A stretch of 47,192 nucleotides of DNA from the NCBI RefSeq assembly GCF_900096955.1, contig NZ_FMYL01000015.1, positions 1 to 47,192 of the forward strand, read 5' to 3'. Positions 17,120 through 26,676 of the stretch are shown here, one piece after another; the stretch's first letter is position 1, and every line of letters begins with the position of its first letter. Below the pieces are notes generated by a model. That model saw only the letters and a list, made by a program, of their open reading frames with translations. It ran no database searches and was not told the origin of the DNA. The translations under genes and the position numbers were made by a program. This stretch comes from Acinetobacter boissieri. Its GTDB lineage: Bacteria; Pseudomonadota; Gammaproteobacteria; Pseudomonadales; Moraxellaceae.

Positions 17120-18616
17120 ATGTCAATAAGTCCCATCGAACTACTTAAAGAAAAGGTCACACCACAGATTGTGAGTGACCAACAGTTAGAGGTTGATGCA
17201 GATAAAAAAGCATCTTTATTAGCTCAGTTTTACCCCATTCTTTTATCTTTATTACATAAATTTCCAGATAGAGTTGATTCTATTTTAGCCAATAAAGACA
17301 AAGCATTGGCAAGCTTATTTGCTGATGATGCGCCAATTACTAAACAATTAATTCATCGCTTTGCAAGTCATCACAGCTTGCCAGATGAAACAGTCATTTC
17401 TTTACTTGATCAGTCAGTTGCACCAAGTGTTGAAGCGATTAGGGAAGAAGTCGGAATCCATGGTATTCAAGGTTATCTATCACAACATTTAAAGGGTATT
17501 GCGAGCGCATTTCCTGCATGGGCTTCTGGCTTGTTATCAGAGTTAGGTTTAGGTGCAGTTCTTGGTAGTGAATCGAAATCACAACATGTGTATGTGCAAA
17601 AAAAAGATAAACCTGTAAGTGTTTTTAGAAAAATACTGCCTATCTTAGCCTTAATTATTTTAGCAATTTTAGTATTTTTTGGTTTGAAATCATGTCAAAA
17701 ACCAAATGAACCTGCTATGACGGCACCATCTGCAAGTGATGTTGCATCAAGTCCATCGGCATCAATGAGTCCTAGCGCCTCTGAAGTAAAAAGTACCACC
17801 CCTGCACACTTTACGTTTGCTTCAGGAAAAACAAATACCTCACCGACCTGTTTAGCACATGTGGGTGATGATTCATTAGCAACCACAATAAAATCTTCAA
17901 TACAGAAAGTCTTTGGAAAAGTAGGTGAAAATTGTAATGTCATGGCAGATACAGCCTATGCCAATGATTTACAAGGCACTACACATTTAGAAGCAATTTT
18001 AACAGCAATTCATAAAGTGCCGAATGCAAGTTTTGAATGGAAAGGTAATCAATTGGTAGTGAATGCACCAGATAAAGCTGCACTCAAAGGATTAGTTGAT
18101 GAAATTAAAAGTATTGCGCCTGATTTAGAAGTAACACCTGCTGTAGCGCTGGATGAAGAGCAATCTGTGAATAAAAGTATTGAAGACAGTAAAAATGCTT
18201 TGGCAGGTTTAGGTCAACAAGCGAAACCTGAAGATATTGCAAAAGCACTTAACCTACAAATTATTAATTTCCCAACTGCATCACGAGAGCTTCCGGCTCG
18301 AAATAAAGAAATCTTAGATCAAGCTGCAACGTTGCTCAAAGAAGCACCTCATGTCAAGCTCATTGCCGAAGGCTATACAGACTCTACGGGTAATGCTGAA
18401 GTTAATAAAAAGTTATCTCAACGTCGTGCTCAGTCAGTTGTTGATTACTTGGTTGCTAAGGGCGTATCTACAGATCGATTGCAAGCAGTTGGCTATGGCG
18501 CAGAGAATCCTGTTGCAGAGAATGAAACAGAAGAAGGACGTTTTAAAAACCGCCGTATTGAATTTAAAGTGGTTGATACCGCAAATGGCCAAACAGAAGT
18601 GGTAAAAGGGCAATAA
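17120..18616 (+). CDS. Inner-membrane-anchored OmpA-domain (peptidoglycan-binding) protein
   Basis: A 498-aa protein. An alpha-helical N-terminal region (1-165) without a signal peptide is followed by a membrane helix at about 172-191 (ILPILALIILAILVFFGL), a Ser/Ala/Pro-rich linker (about 196-235), a mixed segment resembling paired BON-like repeats (about 240-350), and a C-terminal OmpA domain (about 380-490) with NFPTASREL, GYTDSTGNAEVNKKLSQRRA and RFKNRRIEF. The OmpA part binds diaminopimelate in peptidoglycan. The topology puts the N-terminal 165 residues in the cytoplasm. The ATG at 17120 has TTGGAG 7 bases upstream. The N-terminal domain is not one I can name with certainty; it recalls DUF937. 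Confidence 0.8.
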   Translation: MSISPIELLKEKVTPQIVSDQQLEVDADKKASLLAQFYPILLSLLHKFPDRVDSILANKDKALASLFADDAPITKQLIHRFASHHSLPDETVISLLDQSVAPSVEAIREEVGIHGIQGYLSQHLKGIASAFPAWASGLLSELGLGAVLGSESKSQHVYVQKKDKPVSVFRKILPILALIILAILVFFGLKSCQKPNEPAMTAPSASDVASSPSASMSPSASEVKSTTPAHFTFASGKTNTSPTCLAHVGDDSLATTIKSSIQKVFGKVGENCNVMADTAYANDLQGTTHLEAILTAIHKVPNASFEWKGNQLVVNAPDKAALKGLVDEIKSIAPDLEVTPAVALDEEQSVNKSIEDSKNALAGLGQQAKPEDIAKALNLQIINFPTASRELPARNKEILDQAATLLKEAPHVKLIAEGYTDSTGNAEVNKKLSQRRAQSVVDYLVAKGVSTDRLQAVGYGAENPVAENETEEGRFKNRRIEFKVVDTANGQTEVVKGQ

Positions 18617-18635
18617 TGCCATATAACACATAAAT

Positions 18636-18666
18636 AAAAAATGCAGGCAATTGCCTGCATTTTTTA
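18636..18666 (+). terminator. Rho-independent terminator
   Basis: AAAAAATGCAGGCAA and TTGCCTGCATTTTTT form a long perfect stem directly after the OmpA-domain gene. It is symmetrical in A and T runs, so it can also stop the small minus-strand gene that follows. Confidence 0.92.
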
Positions 18667-18691
18667 TTTTATTTTCAAACATATAGTGGTT

Positions 18692-18901
18692 TTAAGGGTT
18701 GCAGATATCTTGTACCTTTTCAATCACGAATAATGATAGAAATAGACATAGAGAGAGACCAAAAATTATACTTGCTGTAATAGATAGACTGTCGGAGAGT
18801 ACATTGTTATAGGCAAAAACAGTGCAAATTGCGATCAACATGAGGGCTGCAGTGGTTATTGTTAAAATCAGCCATTTATGTTGATGAAGGTGTTTAAGCA
18901 T
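18692..18901 (-). CDS. Small two-helix membrane protein, unknown
   Basis: A 69-aa hydrophobic protein with two predicted helices (about 10-32 and 40-62), a basic N terminus (MLKHLHQHKW) and a short hydrophilic tail EKVQDICNP. I do not recognise a family. The positive-inside rule would place the N terminus in the cytoplasm and both ends on the same side. It is flanked by a terminator on its 3' side and stands alone. It is likely real because the hydrophobic pattern is regular and no other gene overlaps it, but length alone gives limited support. Confidence 0.5.
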   Translation of the reverse strand: MLKHLHQHKWLILTITTAALMLIAICTVFAYNNVLSDSLSITASIIFGLSLCLFLSLFVIEKVQDICNP

Positions 18902-19046
18902 AATTTATATAGATCCTACACGCTTACGCTGTGCCTAATAATATTTAAGGCTATATCATAGAGTAAATACATTAAATTGATATGAATAAATTCAAATTCA
19001 GCCCTAAAAATCTTAACATAATGTAAGTGTGTAAGATCGTATTTGT

Positions 19047-20042
<996 letters not shown>

Positions 20043-20122
20043 TCACTATAAAAACACAAAACCATAAAATAAGTAAGGGATTTCATATGGGTAAAATCCC
20101 TTAACTTAATTTATTTTCTAAT

Positions 20123-20743
20123 TTAAGAGAGATTATTAAAATCTTCTTCTTTGTACAGATGCGACATACGGCTCACTTTTGTTTTTAAGTAAGACTCATT
20201 AAAAGGGTTTAGGCCAACGGTCAATGCCACGCGATCACTTACATCGATGCCCAAATCAGTGAGTGCTTGTACTTTTAATGGGTTGTTAGTAATAAGTTTG
20301 ACTTGTTTTACCTGTAAATGATCGAGCATAATTTTACACATATCATAGCGACGTGCATCTGCAGGTAAGTTCAACATTAAATTTGCATCTACTGTGTCAT
20401 GGCCTTGATCTTGTAAAGCATATGCACGAATTTTATTGGTTAATCCAATACCACGACCTTCTTGGCGTAAATATAAAATAATGCCTTGTTCTGCTTCTTG
20501 AATCATTTTTTGTGTTGCTTGTAATTGTGGGCCACAGTCACATTTTAACGATGCAAACGCATCACCCGTTAAGCATTCTGAGTGAATACGCACTAAGACA
20601 GGCTGGCTAGGCGCTTGCGCATTGACTAGGCCTTTAGATAAAGCAACGTGTTCCTCTTTGGTTTCAGGATCTTGAAATACACTAATATCGAAGTGACCAA
20701 AAGCGGTAGGTAAGCGAGAGGTTGCGATAAATTTTATCGGCAT
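20123..20743 (-). CDS. ribA: GTP cyclohydrolase II
   Basis: A 206-aa stand-alone GTP cyclohydrolase II, the first committed enzyme of riboflavin synthesis. The zinc ligands are in [21 protein letters not shown] (Cys residues at the SEC, KCD and DCG positions), and [13 protein letters not shown] is the substrate-binding loop. The C terminus carries [14 protein letters not shown], typical of the family. No ribB half is fused. No FMN riboswitch was recognised upstream. Confidence 0.94.
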   Translation of the reverse strand: MPIKFIATSRLPTAFGHFDISVFQDPETKEEHVALSKGLVNAQAPSQPVLVRIHSECLTGDAFASLKCDCGPQLQATQKMIQEAEQGIILYLRQEGRGIGLTNKIRAYALQDQGHDTVDANLMLNLPADARRYDMCKIMLDHLQVKQVKLITNNPLKVQALTDLGIDVSDRVALTVGLNPFNESYLKTKVSRMSHLYKEEDFNNLS

Positions 20744-20950
20744 AACATACGATCTTCTATAATAAGTAAATGCAAAAATTATAGCTTAAGCAACGACTTT
20801 GCGTAGATTAAATATACAAAAACCCACTGAAATATTTTATTTCATTAAATGTTAAAAATTAGTAATTGAATACAGGACACTTTTTTTTAGATAATTTACA
20901 TGGATATGCAATAAATTTGCAGACTAAAGCACATCTTTGCATATATTACA

Positions 20951-20978
20951 TTGAAAATAAGTGCCGATCAGATAGAAT
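20951..20978 (+). promoter_or_regulatory. Putative sigma-70 promoter of dxs
   Basis: TTGAAA (20951-20956) and TAGAAT (20973-20978) lie 16 bases apart. A start near 20985 would give a leader of about 55 bases that contains the hairpin at 21001-21022. Confidence 0.5.
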
Positions 20979-21000
20979 TGTCGGTTTAAATCTTACCCCC

Positions 21001-21022
21001 TAGCTTTGGATTTGCCAGGCTA
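21001..21022 (+). promoter_or_regulatory. Hairpin in the dxs leader
   Basis: TAGC-T-TTGG pairs with CCAGGCTA around a five-base ATTTG loop, with one bulged T. It ends 18 bases before the dxs ATG. It does not resemble a riboswitch I know; a role in translation or mRNA stability is only a suggestion. Confidence 0.35.
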
Positions 21023-21040
21023 CTAAAGGCTCTGCTCCAT

Positions 21041-22966
21041 ATGTTGTATACAGAAATACCGACTCAACGTCCTGTTACGCCATTGTTAGATCAGATTAAT
21101 GATCCTGAACAATTACGTCAATTTGCCTCATCACAACTTGTACAGGTGGCAAATGAGTTACGTCAATATATTTTGTATGCGGTGGGTAAAAGCGGGGGGC
21201 ATTTTGGTGCAAATTTAGGCGTGGTAGAGCTCACAATTGCATTACACTATTGTTTAAATACACCTCTAGACCGTTTGATTTGGGATGTAGGTCACCAAGC
21301 CTACCCACATAAAATTTTGACAGGTCGCCGTGAACAGATGACAACAATCCGCTCAAAAAGGGGCTTGGCTGCTTTTCCAACGCGAGATGAGTCTGTTTTT
21401 GATACTTTTGGTGTTGGGCATTCTTCAACAGCAATTTCGGCAGCTGTAGGTATGGCTTTGGCGCGCCGTTATCAAAAAAAACCATGTGAGGTGGTTGCTG
21501 TGGTCGGTGATGGTGCGATGACGGCGGGTATGGCATTTGAAGCCATGAATGATGCAGTTGCACATCAAGCCGATATTATGGTGATACTCAACGACAATGA
21601 TATGTCGATTTCATGTAGTACGGGTGGTTTTGCAAAACATTTGGCGGGCATTTGGCAGCAGGGGCAATTTGTTAATATTGACTTAAATGGTGAGCCTGTA
21701 CTTGAGCCGTATCCAGACTGGGAGTATCGCTCAAGACTACACCAGCCTGCAACCCAAGCCACAGATAACTTATTTAAAGCCATTGGCTTTGAGTACTATG
21801 GGCCATTTGATGGGCATGACTTAGAACAAATGGTACGAGTATTTAATGCAGTTAAACAACGTAAAGGCCCACGCCTGATACATGTTTATACTAAAAAAGG
21901 TAAAGGCTTTTCTGCTGCAGAAGCAGATCCAATTAAATACCATGCCATTGCGAAAGTATCGCAAACAGTTACGACACAACCTTTAATTGTTCCTAAAACA
22001 GCACCGAAATATTCTGATGTGTTTGGGCAGTGGTTATGTGATGAAGCCAAGCGAGACACGCGCTTGTTGGCAATTACGCCAGCGATGTGTGAAGGCTCAG
22101 GTATGGTTCAGTTTGCCAAAACATATCCAGAGCGTTTTTTTGATGTCGCAATTGCAGAGCAACATGCACTGACTTTAGCTGCAGGCATGGCATGTGAAGG
22201 CATTAAGCCCGTTGTCGCAATCTACTCGACCTTTTTGCAACGTGGTTATGATCAACTCATTCATGATATTGCTTTACAAAATTTAGATGTGACTTTTGGT
22301 ATTGATCGTGCAGGTTTGGTGGGGGAAGATGGCCCAACACATGCAGGCGTATATGATTATGCTTATATGCGTACCATTCCTAATCTAGTACTAATGGCAC
22401 CTAAAGATGAAAATGAATGCCGTCAAATGTTACATACGGCATATCATTATGCAGGCCCTGCCGCCGTGCGTTATCCACGAGGGTCTGGTTTAGGTGTTGT
22501 GATTGAAGAAGAACTCACACTTTTAGAGATTGGCCGTGCTGAAGTGGTTCTACACATTAAAGCAAAAAGCGATGAGCAAATTACAATTTTAGCGTTTGGT
22601 AGTCGTGTTGCACCTGCAATGCAAGCTGCTCAGCATATTTTTGAGCATTTAGATGTGAGTGTGTGTGTGGTAAACATGCGTTACATTAAACCGCTCGACC
22701 ATCAGCTGATAGATTCATGCAGCGATCAGACGCATTTATTTGTGACTGTAGAGGAACATGCAGTCATGGGTGGAGCAGGTAGTGCAGTCAATGAGTATAT
22801 GGCTCAAGCCAATATTGTAAAACCAATCATTAACTTAGGTTTGTCAGATCACTTTTTAGAGCATGCAGAACATAGCCAAATGTTACAAGATGTAGGTTTA
22901 GACGCAATTGGGATTGCTCACAGTGTCGAGAGATCGTGGCATAAATTAATGCAGCTCATTTTGTGA
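21041..22966 (+). CDS. dxs: 1-deoxy-D-xylulose-5-phosphate synthase
   Basis: A 641-aa thiamine-diphosphate enzyme joining pyruvate and glyceraldehyde 3-phosphate, the entry step of the MEP isoprenoid pathway. It has [26 protein letters not shown], the ThDP motif GDGAMTAG...[23 protein letters not shown] with the catalytic Glu, and [15 protein letters not shown]. Length fits the family (620-640 aa). The ATG at 21041 is the first in frame; the possible RBS AAAGG is rather far (11 bases). A promoter-like pair lies about 65 bases upstream of it. Confidence 0.96.
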   Translation: MLYTEIPTQRPVTPLLDQINDPEQLRQFASSQLVQVANELRQYILYAVGKSGGHFGANLGVVELTIALHYCLNTPLDRLIWDVGHQAYPHKILTGRREQMTTIRSKRGLAAFPTRDESVFDTFGVGHSSTAISAAVGMALARRYQKKPCEVVAVVGDGAMTAGMAFEAMNDAVAHQADIMVILNDNDMSISCSTGGFAKHLAGIWQQGQFVNIDLNGEPVLEPYPDWEYRSRLHQPATQATDNLFKAIGFEYYGPFDGHDLEQMVRVFNAVKQRKGPRLIHVYTKKGKGFSAAEADPIKYHAIAKVSQTVTTQPLIVPKTAPKYSDVFGQWLCDEAKRDTRLLAITPAMCEGSGMVQFAKTYPERFFDVAIAEQHALTLAAGMACEGIKPVVAIYSTFLQRGYDQLIHDIALQNLDVTFGIDRAGLVGEDGPTHAGVYDYAYMRTIPNLVLMAPKDENECRQMLHTAYHYAGPAAVRYPRGSGLGVVIEEELTLLEIGRAEVVLHIKAKSDEQITILAFGSRVAPAMQAAQHIFEHLDVSVCVVNMRYIKPLDHQLIDSCSDQTHLFVTVEEHAVMGGAGSAVNEYMAQANIVKPIINLGLSDHFLEHAEHSQMLQDVGLDAIGIAHSVERSWHKLMQLIL

Positions 22967-22974
22967 TTTTGAAA

Positions 22975-23004
22975 TTATTTTAGAATAAATCCTATCTAAA
23001 ATAA
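22975..23004 (+). terminator. AT-rich hairpin after dxs
   Basis: TTATTTTAGA (22975-22984) and TCTAAAATAA (22995-23004) form a perfect 10-bp stem with a ten-base loop, 8 bases after the dxs stop codon. No T-run follows, so it may attenuate or protect the dxs message rather than stop transcription into suhB. Confidence 0.35.
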
Positions 23005-23080
23005 GGCTAATTTGCTAAAATCGTGCCGCTTATATGCATTATTCTTTGTCAAAATCTTCAATATTCAGTGTGGGTGTTTA

Positions 23081-23911
23081 ATGGAACCGATGGTGGTCAT
23101 GGCTGCAAGAGCAGCTCAATTAGTTGGTCAAGAGCTTTTAAAGGCACATCAAAATCGTCATAAGTTAGACCTACAGGTTGAAGAAAAAGGCATTGATGGC
23201 CCTGTTACACGTGTTGATCGTTATATTGAACAACTGACTATTGATACTTTACGTAAAAGCTACAAGAACCATAGCTTTTTAGGTGAAGAATTCGGTTTGC
23301 AAGAAGGACAAGGCCAAGACGCAGACTGGTGTTGGGTGATTGATCCACTAGATGGCACATTAAACTTTATTCAAGGGTTGCCACATTTTTGTATTTCAAT
23401 CGCAGTGCAACATAAAGGCGTAACGCAACACGGTGTTATTTATGACCCTGTTCGTGACGAGCTATTTTCTGCAAGTCGTGGTCGTGGTGCAATGTTGAAC
23501 CAACGCCGTATTCGTGTAAACGTTAAAGATAGTTTAGAAAATACATTTATTTCGGTTGGACATGCATATCGTGCTAAGCGTAGTGGTGAAGTTATATCAT
23601 ACGCAAAACAACATTTTGATGCCATGTTGGCAATTACAGAAGCTGGGGCGCAGTTCCGCCGTACTGGTTCTGCAGCATTAGATTTAGCGTATGTTGCAGC
23701 AGGTCGCTTTGATGGCTTTTTTGAACTTGGTTTAAAGCCATGGGATATTGCTGCAGGCGAGTTGATCGTAAAAGAAGCCGGCGGTACAGTAGTAGATGCA
23801 CGTGGTGGCTCAGATTCAATGCAAAACGGTCAAGTGATTGCAACCTCTCTTAAAATGCTCAAACCGTTCATGCAAGCTGTGACACCTTCTTGGAAAGACG
23901 CTGTAAAATAA
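23081..23911 (+). CDS. suhB: Inositol monophosphatase-family protein SuhB
   Basis: A 276-aa lithium-sensitive phosphatase-fold protein. Metal-binding motifs are GEEFG (Glu), IDPLDGTLNFI and KPWDIAAGELIVKEAGG. In E. coli SuhB also associates with the rRNA antitermination complex. The ATG at 23081 gives MEPMVVMAARAAQ, the conserved N terminus; the frame upstream to 23012 is not family-like. Length is normal (267 aa in E. coli). A terminator follows at 23931-23956. Confidence 0.93.
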   Translation: MEPMVVMAARAAQLVGQELLKAHQNRHKLDLQVEEKGIDGPVTRVDRYIEQLTIDTLRKSYKNHSFLGEEFGLQEGQGQDADWCWVIDPLDGTLNFIQGLPHFCISIAVQHKGVTQHGVIYDPVRDELFSASRGRGAMLNQRRIRVNVKDSLENTFISVGHAYRAKRSGEVISYAKQHFDAMLAITEAGAQFRRTGSAALDLAYVAAGRFDGFFELGLKPWDIAAGELIVKEAGGTVVDARGGSDSMQNGQVIATSLKMLKPFMQAVTPSWKDAVK

Positions 23912-23930
23912 GTAATAATCCAATAAGTAA

Positions 23931-23956
23931 AAGGGTAATATTGATTGCCCTTTTAT
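23931..23956 (+). terminator. Rho-independent terminator of suhB
   Basis: AAAAGGGTAA and TTGCCCTTTT pair (with one T-G) around a six-base loop, about 20 bases past the suhB stop. The run of T is four bases. Confidence 0.7.
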
Positions 23957-23983
23957 GTTTATCTTAAAAAGATAAAAAATAAC

Positions 23984-24011
23984 GTGACATTTTAAAAAAA
24001 ATTGCTATAAT
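23984..24011 (+). promoter_or_regulatory. Sigma-70 promoter of the DEAD-box helicase gene
   Basis: GTGACA (23984-23989) and consensus TATAAT (24006-24011) are 16 bases apart. Transcription would start near 24018, more than 260 bases upstream of the helicase start codon. Confidence 0.65.
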
Positions 24012-24017
24012 TTATCC

Positions 24018-24279
24018 ACGCACTTCATTTCCGTTCTTTACCTGAACATTTCTCTTCTTATTATTGTGTATGCGCGTCGGTCCATAGAGGACGAACTCTC
24101 GCGCCCAATCGCTAAAAGCGATTCTTCAGGTTGCTATCGTATCAAGCGTGCGTACTATCCACATCGTCGTATCTCGGATCGCCGCTGAATCTTATAATTT
24201 CAGCTGATGTTACTGGCCGCTGTTGCCGATGTTTATTTTTCATTATTAAATGGAGCACCCGCTTTGGGTGAGACTCTCT
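24018..24279 (+). promoter_or_regulatory. Long structured 5' leader of the helicase mRNA
   Basis: About 260 bases with no supported protein gene. Stems seen: GCGCG/CGCGC (24072-24076 with 24100-24104) enclosing GTCC-ATAGA-GGAC (24080-24092); AATCGC-TAAAA-GCGATT (24107-24123); GCTGAA/TTCAGC (24184-24189 with 24199-24204); and CACCC-GCTTT-GGGTG (24256-24270). The last one pairs the purine-rich Shine-Dalgarno region of the helicase. Long, structured leaders are known for cold-shock RNA helicase genes such as E. coli deaD, and a similar temperature- or self-control is a reasonable inference here. Confidence 0.6.
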
Positions 24280-26184
24280 ATGAGCAAAACTTTTGCCGAC
24301 TTTTTATTACACGAATCTCTTACACAAGCATTAGAGGCGCTAAATTTTACGAGCCCAACGCCTGTACAAGAGCAGGCGATTCCAGCAGCACTTGCTGGTA
24401 AAGATTTACTTGTATCTAGCCAAACTGGTTCAGGTAAAACAGCTGCATTTTTATTGCCAACGTTAAACCAACTTGCATCAAATGACGAGCTTTTGTCTTT
24501 TAAAGATCGTATGCGTGCAGTGACTCAACCAAATATTTTAGTACTATGTCCAACACGTGAGCTTGCACAGCAAGTAAGTCAAGATGCGATTGCGCTTGTT
24601 CGCCATATGAAAGGTGTTCGTATTGCTGCTGTTATGGGTGGTATGCCTTTTGGTAAGCAAATCCAACAGTTAAAAGGCGCACAAGTTGTTGTTGCAACGC
24701 CAGGTCGTTTATTAGACTTAGTTAATCGTCGTCAAATTAAACTTGATCAAGTAGATGCACTAATCGTTGATGAAGCTGACCGTATGCTTGACTTAGGTTT
24801 TTCTGAAGACCTAGAAGCGATCAGTAACTTTGCAAACAACCGTAAGCAAACACTAATGTTCTCAGCAACATTTGCTGGCCGTATTATTAATCTTGCTGAA
24901 CGCATGATGAATGATCCACAGCGTATTGCAATTGAAACAGGTCACTCTACAAATACAGATGTGACTCAAACATTGCACTGGACTGATGGTTTTGAGCACA
25001 AGAAAAAACTTCTTTCACACTGGTTAAGTGATGAAAAAATGGATCAAGCTGTTGTCTTCGCAAGTACGCAAGAAGATACAGACATGTTGGCTGAAGAGCT
25101 TGCTGAAGCAGGTCACTCTGTAGTTGCATTACACGGTGCAATGCCACAAACAGTACGTACTCGTCGTTTACGTAGTATTCGTGAAGGCCGTGCACGCATT
25201 TTAGTTGCAACTGATGTTGCGGCACGTGGTCTAGACGTTCCGACAATTTCTCACGTGATTAACTTCGGTTTACCAATGAAAAACGAAGACTACGTACACC
25301 GTGTAGGTCGTACTGGTCGTGCTGGCCGTACTGGTCAAGCAATTACATTGGCAACATACCGTGAGCGTGGCAAGATTCGTGCACTAGAAGATTATTTGGA
25401 AACAAACTTAAAAGTTTCTGAAATTGAAGGTTTAGAACCATCTCCACCTCCTGCTCGTTCACGTCGTGATGGCGGTGGTAACGGTGGTGGTCGTGGTAAC
25501 GGTAACGGTCGTCGCAATGGCGGTGGTGGTTTTGGTGGTGGTCGTTCACGTGATTTTGGTTCAGATCGCCCAAAACGTGAGTTTGGTGGCTCAGATCGTC
25601 CAAAACGTGAGTTTGGTAGTTCAGACCGTCCGAACCGTGATTCTGGTTCAGATCGTCCGCGTCGTGAATTTAATTCAGACCGTCCGAACCGTGATTTTGG
25701 TTCAGATCGTCCAAAGCGTGAATTTAATTCAGACCGTCCGAACCGTGATTTTGGTTCAGAACGTCCAAAGCGCGAATTTAGTTCAGATCGCCCAAAGCGT
25801 GAATTTAATTCAGACCGTCCGAACCGTGATTTTGGTTCAGATCGCCCAAAGCGTGAATTTAATTCAGACCGTCCGAACCGTGATTTTGGTTCAGATCGTC
25901 CAAAGCGTGAATTTAATTCAGACCGTCCGAACCGTGATTTTGGTTCAGAACGTCCAAAGCGCGAATTTAATTCAGATCGCCCGAACCGTGATTTTAGCTC
26001 GGATCGTCCAAAGCGTGAGTTTAACTCAGACCGTCCAAACCGTGATGCTGGGCGCTTTAATGATAAGCCTCGTTTTGGTGCTTCAGATGATAACCGCGGT
26101 AACCGTGCAGATTATAGAAAATCAAGTAAGCCAGCTGGTGAACGTCGTTCAGATGATCGCCCACGTCGTAAATTCAACGACTAA
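24280..26184 (+). CDS. DEAD-box ATP-dependent RNA helicase with repeat tail (RhlE-like)
   Basis: A 634-aa RNA helicase. The two RecA-like domains span about 1-370: Q motif FTSPTPVQEQAIP, motif I SSQTGSGKT, Ia PTRELAQQ, Ib TPGRLLD, II VDEADRMLDLG, III SATF, V ATDVAARGLDVP, VI HRVGRTGRAGR. It unwinds short RNA duplexes and probably acts in ribosome assembly or mRNA turnover. The tail (about 398-634) is disordered: a Gly/Arg/Asn-rich part, then 18 near-identical SDRPxR(E/D) units and a basic end. The ATG at 24280 is chosen over 24250 because GGGTGAG lies 7 bases before it and MSKTFADF fits the family. A terminator follows the stop. Confidence 0.9.
   Translation: MSKTFADFLLHESLTQALEALNFTSPTPVQEQAIPAALAGKDLLVSSQTGSGKTAAFLLPTLNQLASNDELLSFKDRMRAVTQPNILVLCPTRELAQQVSQDAIALVRHMKGVRIAAVMGGMPFGKQIQQLKGAQVVVATPGRLLDLVNRRQIKLDQVDALIVDEADRMLDLGFSEDLEAISNFANNRKQTLMFSATFAGRIINLAERMMNDPQRIAIETGHSTNTDVTQTLHWTDGFEHKKKLLSHWLSDEKMDQAVVFASTQEDTDMLAEELAEAGHSVVALHGAMPQTVRTRRLRSIREGRARILVATDVAARGLDVPTISHVINFGLPMKNEDYVHRVGRTGRAGRTGQAITLATYRERGKIRALEDYLETNLKVSEIEGLEPSPPPARSRRDGGGNGGGRGNGNGRRNGGGGFGGGRSRDFGSDRPKREFGGSDRPKREFGSSDRPNRDSGSDRPRREFNSDRPNRDFGSDRPKREFNSDRPNRDFGSERPKREFSSDRPKREFNSDRPNRDFGSDRPKREFNSDRPNRDFGSDRPKREFNSDRPNRDFGSERPKREFNSDRPNRDFSSDRPKREFNSDRPNRDAGRFNDKPRFGASDDNRGNRADYRKSSKPAGERRSDDRPRRKFND
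25561..26049 (+). repeat. 18-unit tandem repeat inside the helicase gene
   Basis: Units of about 27 bp (two of 30) encode SDRPKREF(N/G) alternating with SDRPNRDF(G/S); most of the array repeats as 54-bp pairs. Within units, DNA differs mainly at silent third positions (GAC/GAT, CGT/CGC, AAG/AAA), which shows recent expansion plus selection on the peptide. Such arrays change length by slippage or recombination. Confidence 0.92.
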
Positions 26185-26201
26185 TTTGACTTATGCATAA
26201 T

Positions 26202-26231
26202 AAAAAAGCCAGTATTTATACTGGCTTTTTT
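26202..26231 (+). terminator. Bidirectional rho-independent terminator
   Basis: AAAAAAGCCAGTAT and ATACTGGCTTTTTT form a perfect stem with a TT loop between the convergent helicase and sspB genes. Confidence 0.92.
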
Positions 26232-26244
26232 ATTGGTAGAATAA

Positions 26245-26667
26245 TTATTCTACAATTTTTAGACTTGGTCTTTTTTTGACTTCTGGTGCATGTTCTGCCA
26301 CTTTATCTTCCTGCATAGGTGTTTGCACACCGTCATATTCAGTTGGGTCGAAAAATAAGCCTTGTCCATTTTCTTTGGCATAAATGCCAATGAGTGCTAC
26401 AAATGGCACATAAATATGCTTAGATACACCACCAAATCGTGCAGAGAAAGTAATCGCATCATTACTCATATTGAGCTGGTGTACTGCATGAGGTGCAGTG
26501 TTTAGCACAATCTGCCCATCTTTCACAAATTGTAGTGGTACATCTGTATTAGGTTGTGTTGCATCCACTAATAAATAAGGTGTGAGTTGGTTATCACAAA
26601 TCCACTCATAAATGCCACGTGCAAGATAAGGGCGTGTAGGCGTAAGTTGTATTTCTTGGTCAGACAT
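26245..26667 (-). CDS. sspB: ClpXP adaptor, stringent starvation protein B
   Basis: A 140-aa SspB. The substrate-binding domain has RPYLARGIYEWICDNQLTPYLLVDA and FSARFGGVSKHIYVPF; a flexible linker follows, and the C terminus RPSLKIVE resembles the ClpX-docking tail of E. coli SspB. It delivers ssrA-tagged peptides to ClpXP. It is shorter than E. coli SspB (165 aa) because the linker is short. It lies 9 bases after sspA on the same strand, so the two are translated from one message. Confidence 0.93.
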   Translation of the reverse strand: MSDQEIQLTPTRPYLARGIYEWICDNQLTPYLLVDATQPNTDVPLQFVKDGQIVLNTAPHAVHQLNMSNDAITFSARFGGVSKHIYVPFVALIGIYAKENGQGLFFDPTEYDGVQTPMQEDKVAEHAPEVKKRPSLKIVE

Positions 26668-26676
26668 GAGTTTACT

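Noticed and set aside
20760..21040. TPP- or FMN-type riboswitch before dxs or ribA
   Set aside because: The conserved cores of these riboswitches were not found; only one short hairpin is seen.
24066..24188. 40-codon Arg-rich frame from a GTG inside the helicase leader
   Set aside because: No ribosome-binding site before the GTG and no family resemblance; the bases are better explained by RNA stems.
24207..24401. 64-codon frame starting in the leader and overlapping the helicase start
   Set aside because: No RBS, and it runs out of frame through the conserved helicase N terminus. A translational-coupling role was considered but has no support.
25561..26049. Regular repeats as a possible CRISPR array
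   Set aside because: Units are contiguous and coding, with no variable spacers and no cas genes.
25466..26200. Open frame in the helicase tail giving a Val/Ile/Gln-rich protein
   Set aside because: It is the shifted reading of the 27-bp repeat array; the real frame carries conserved helicase motifs and the silent-site variation fits that frame.
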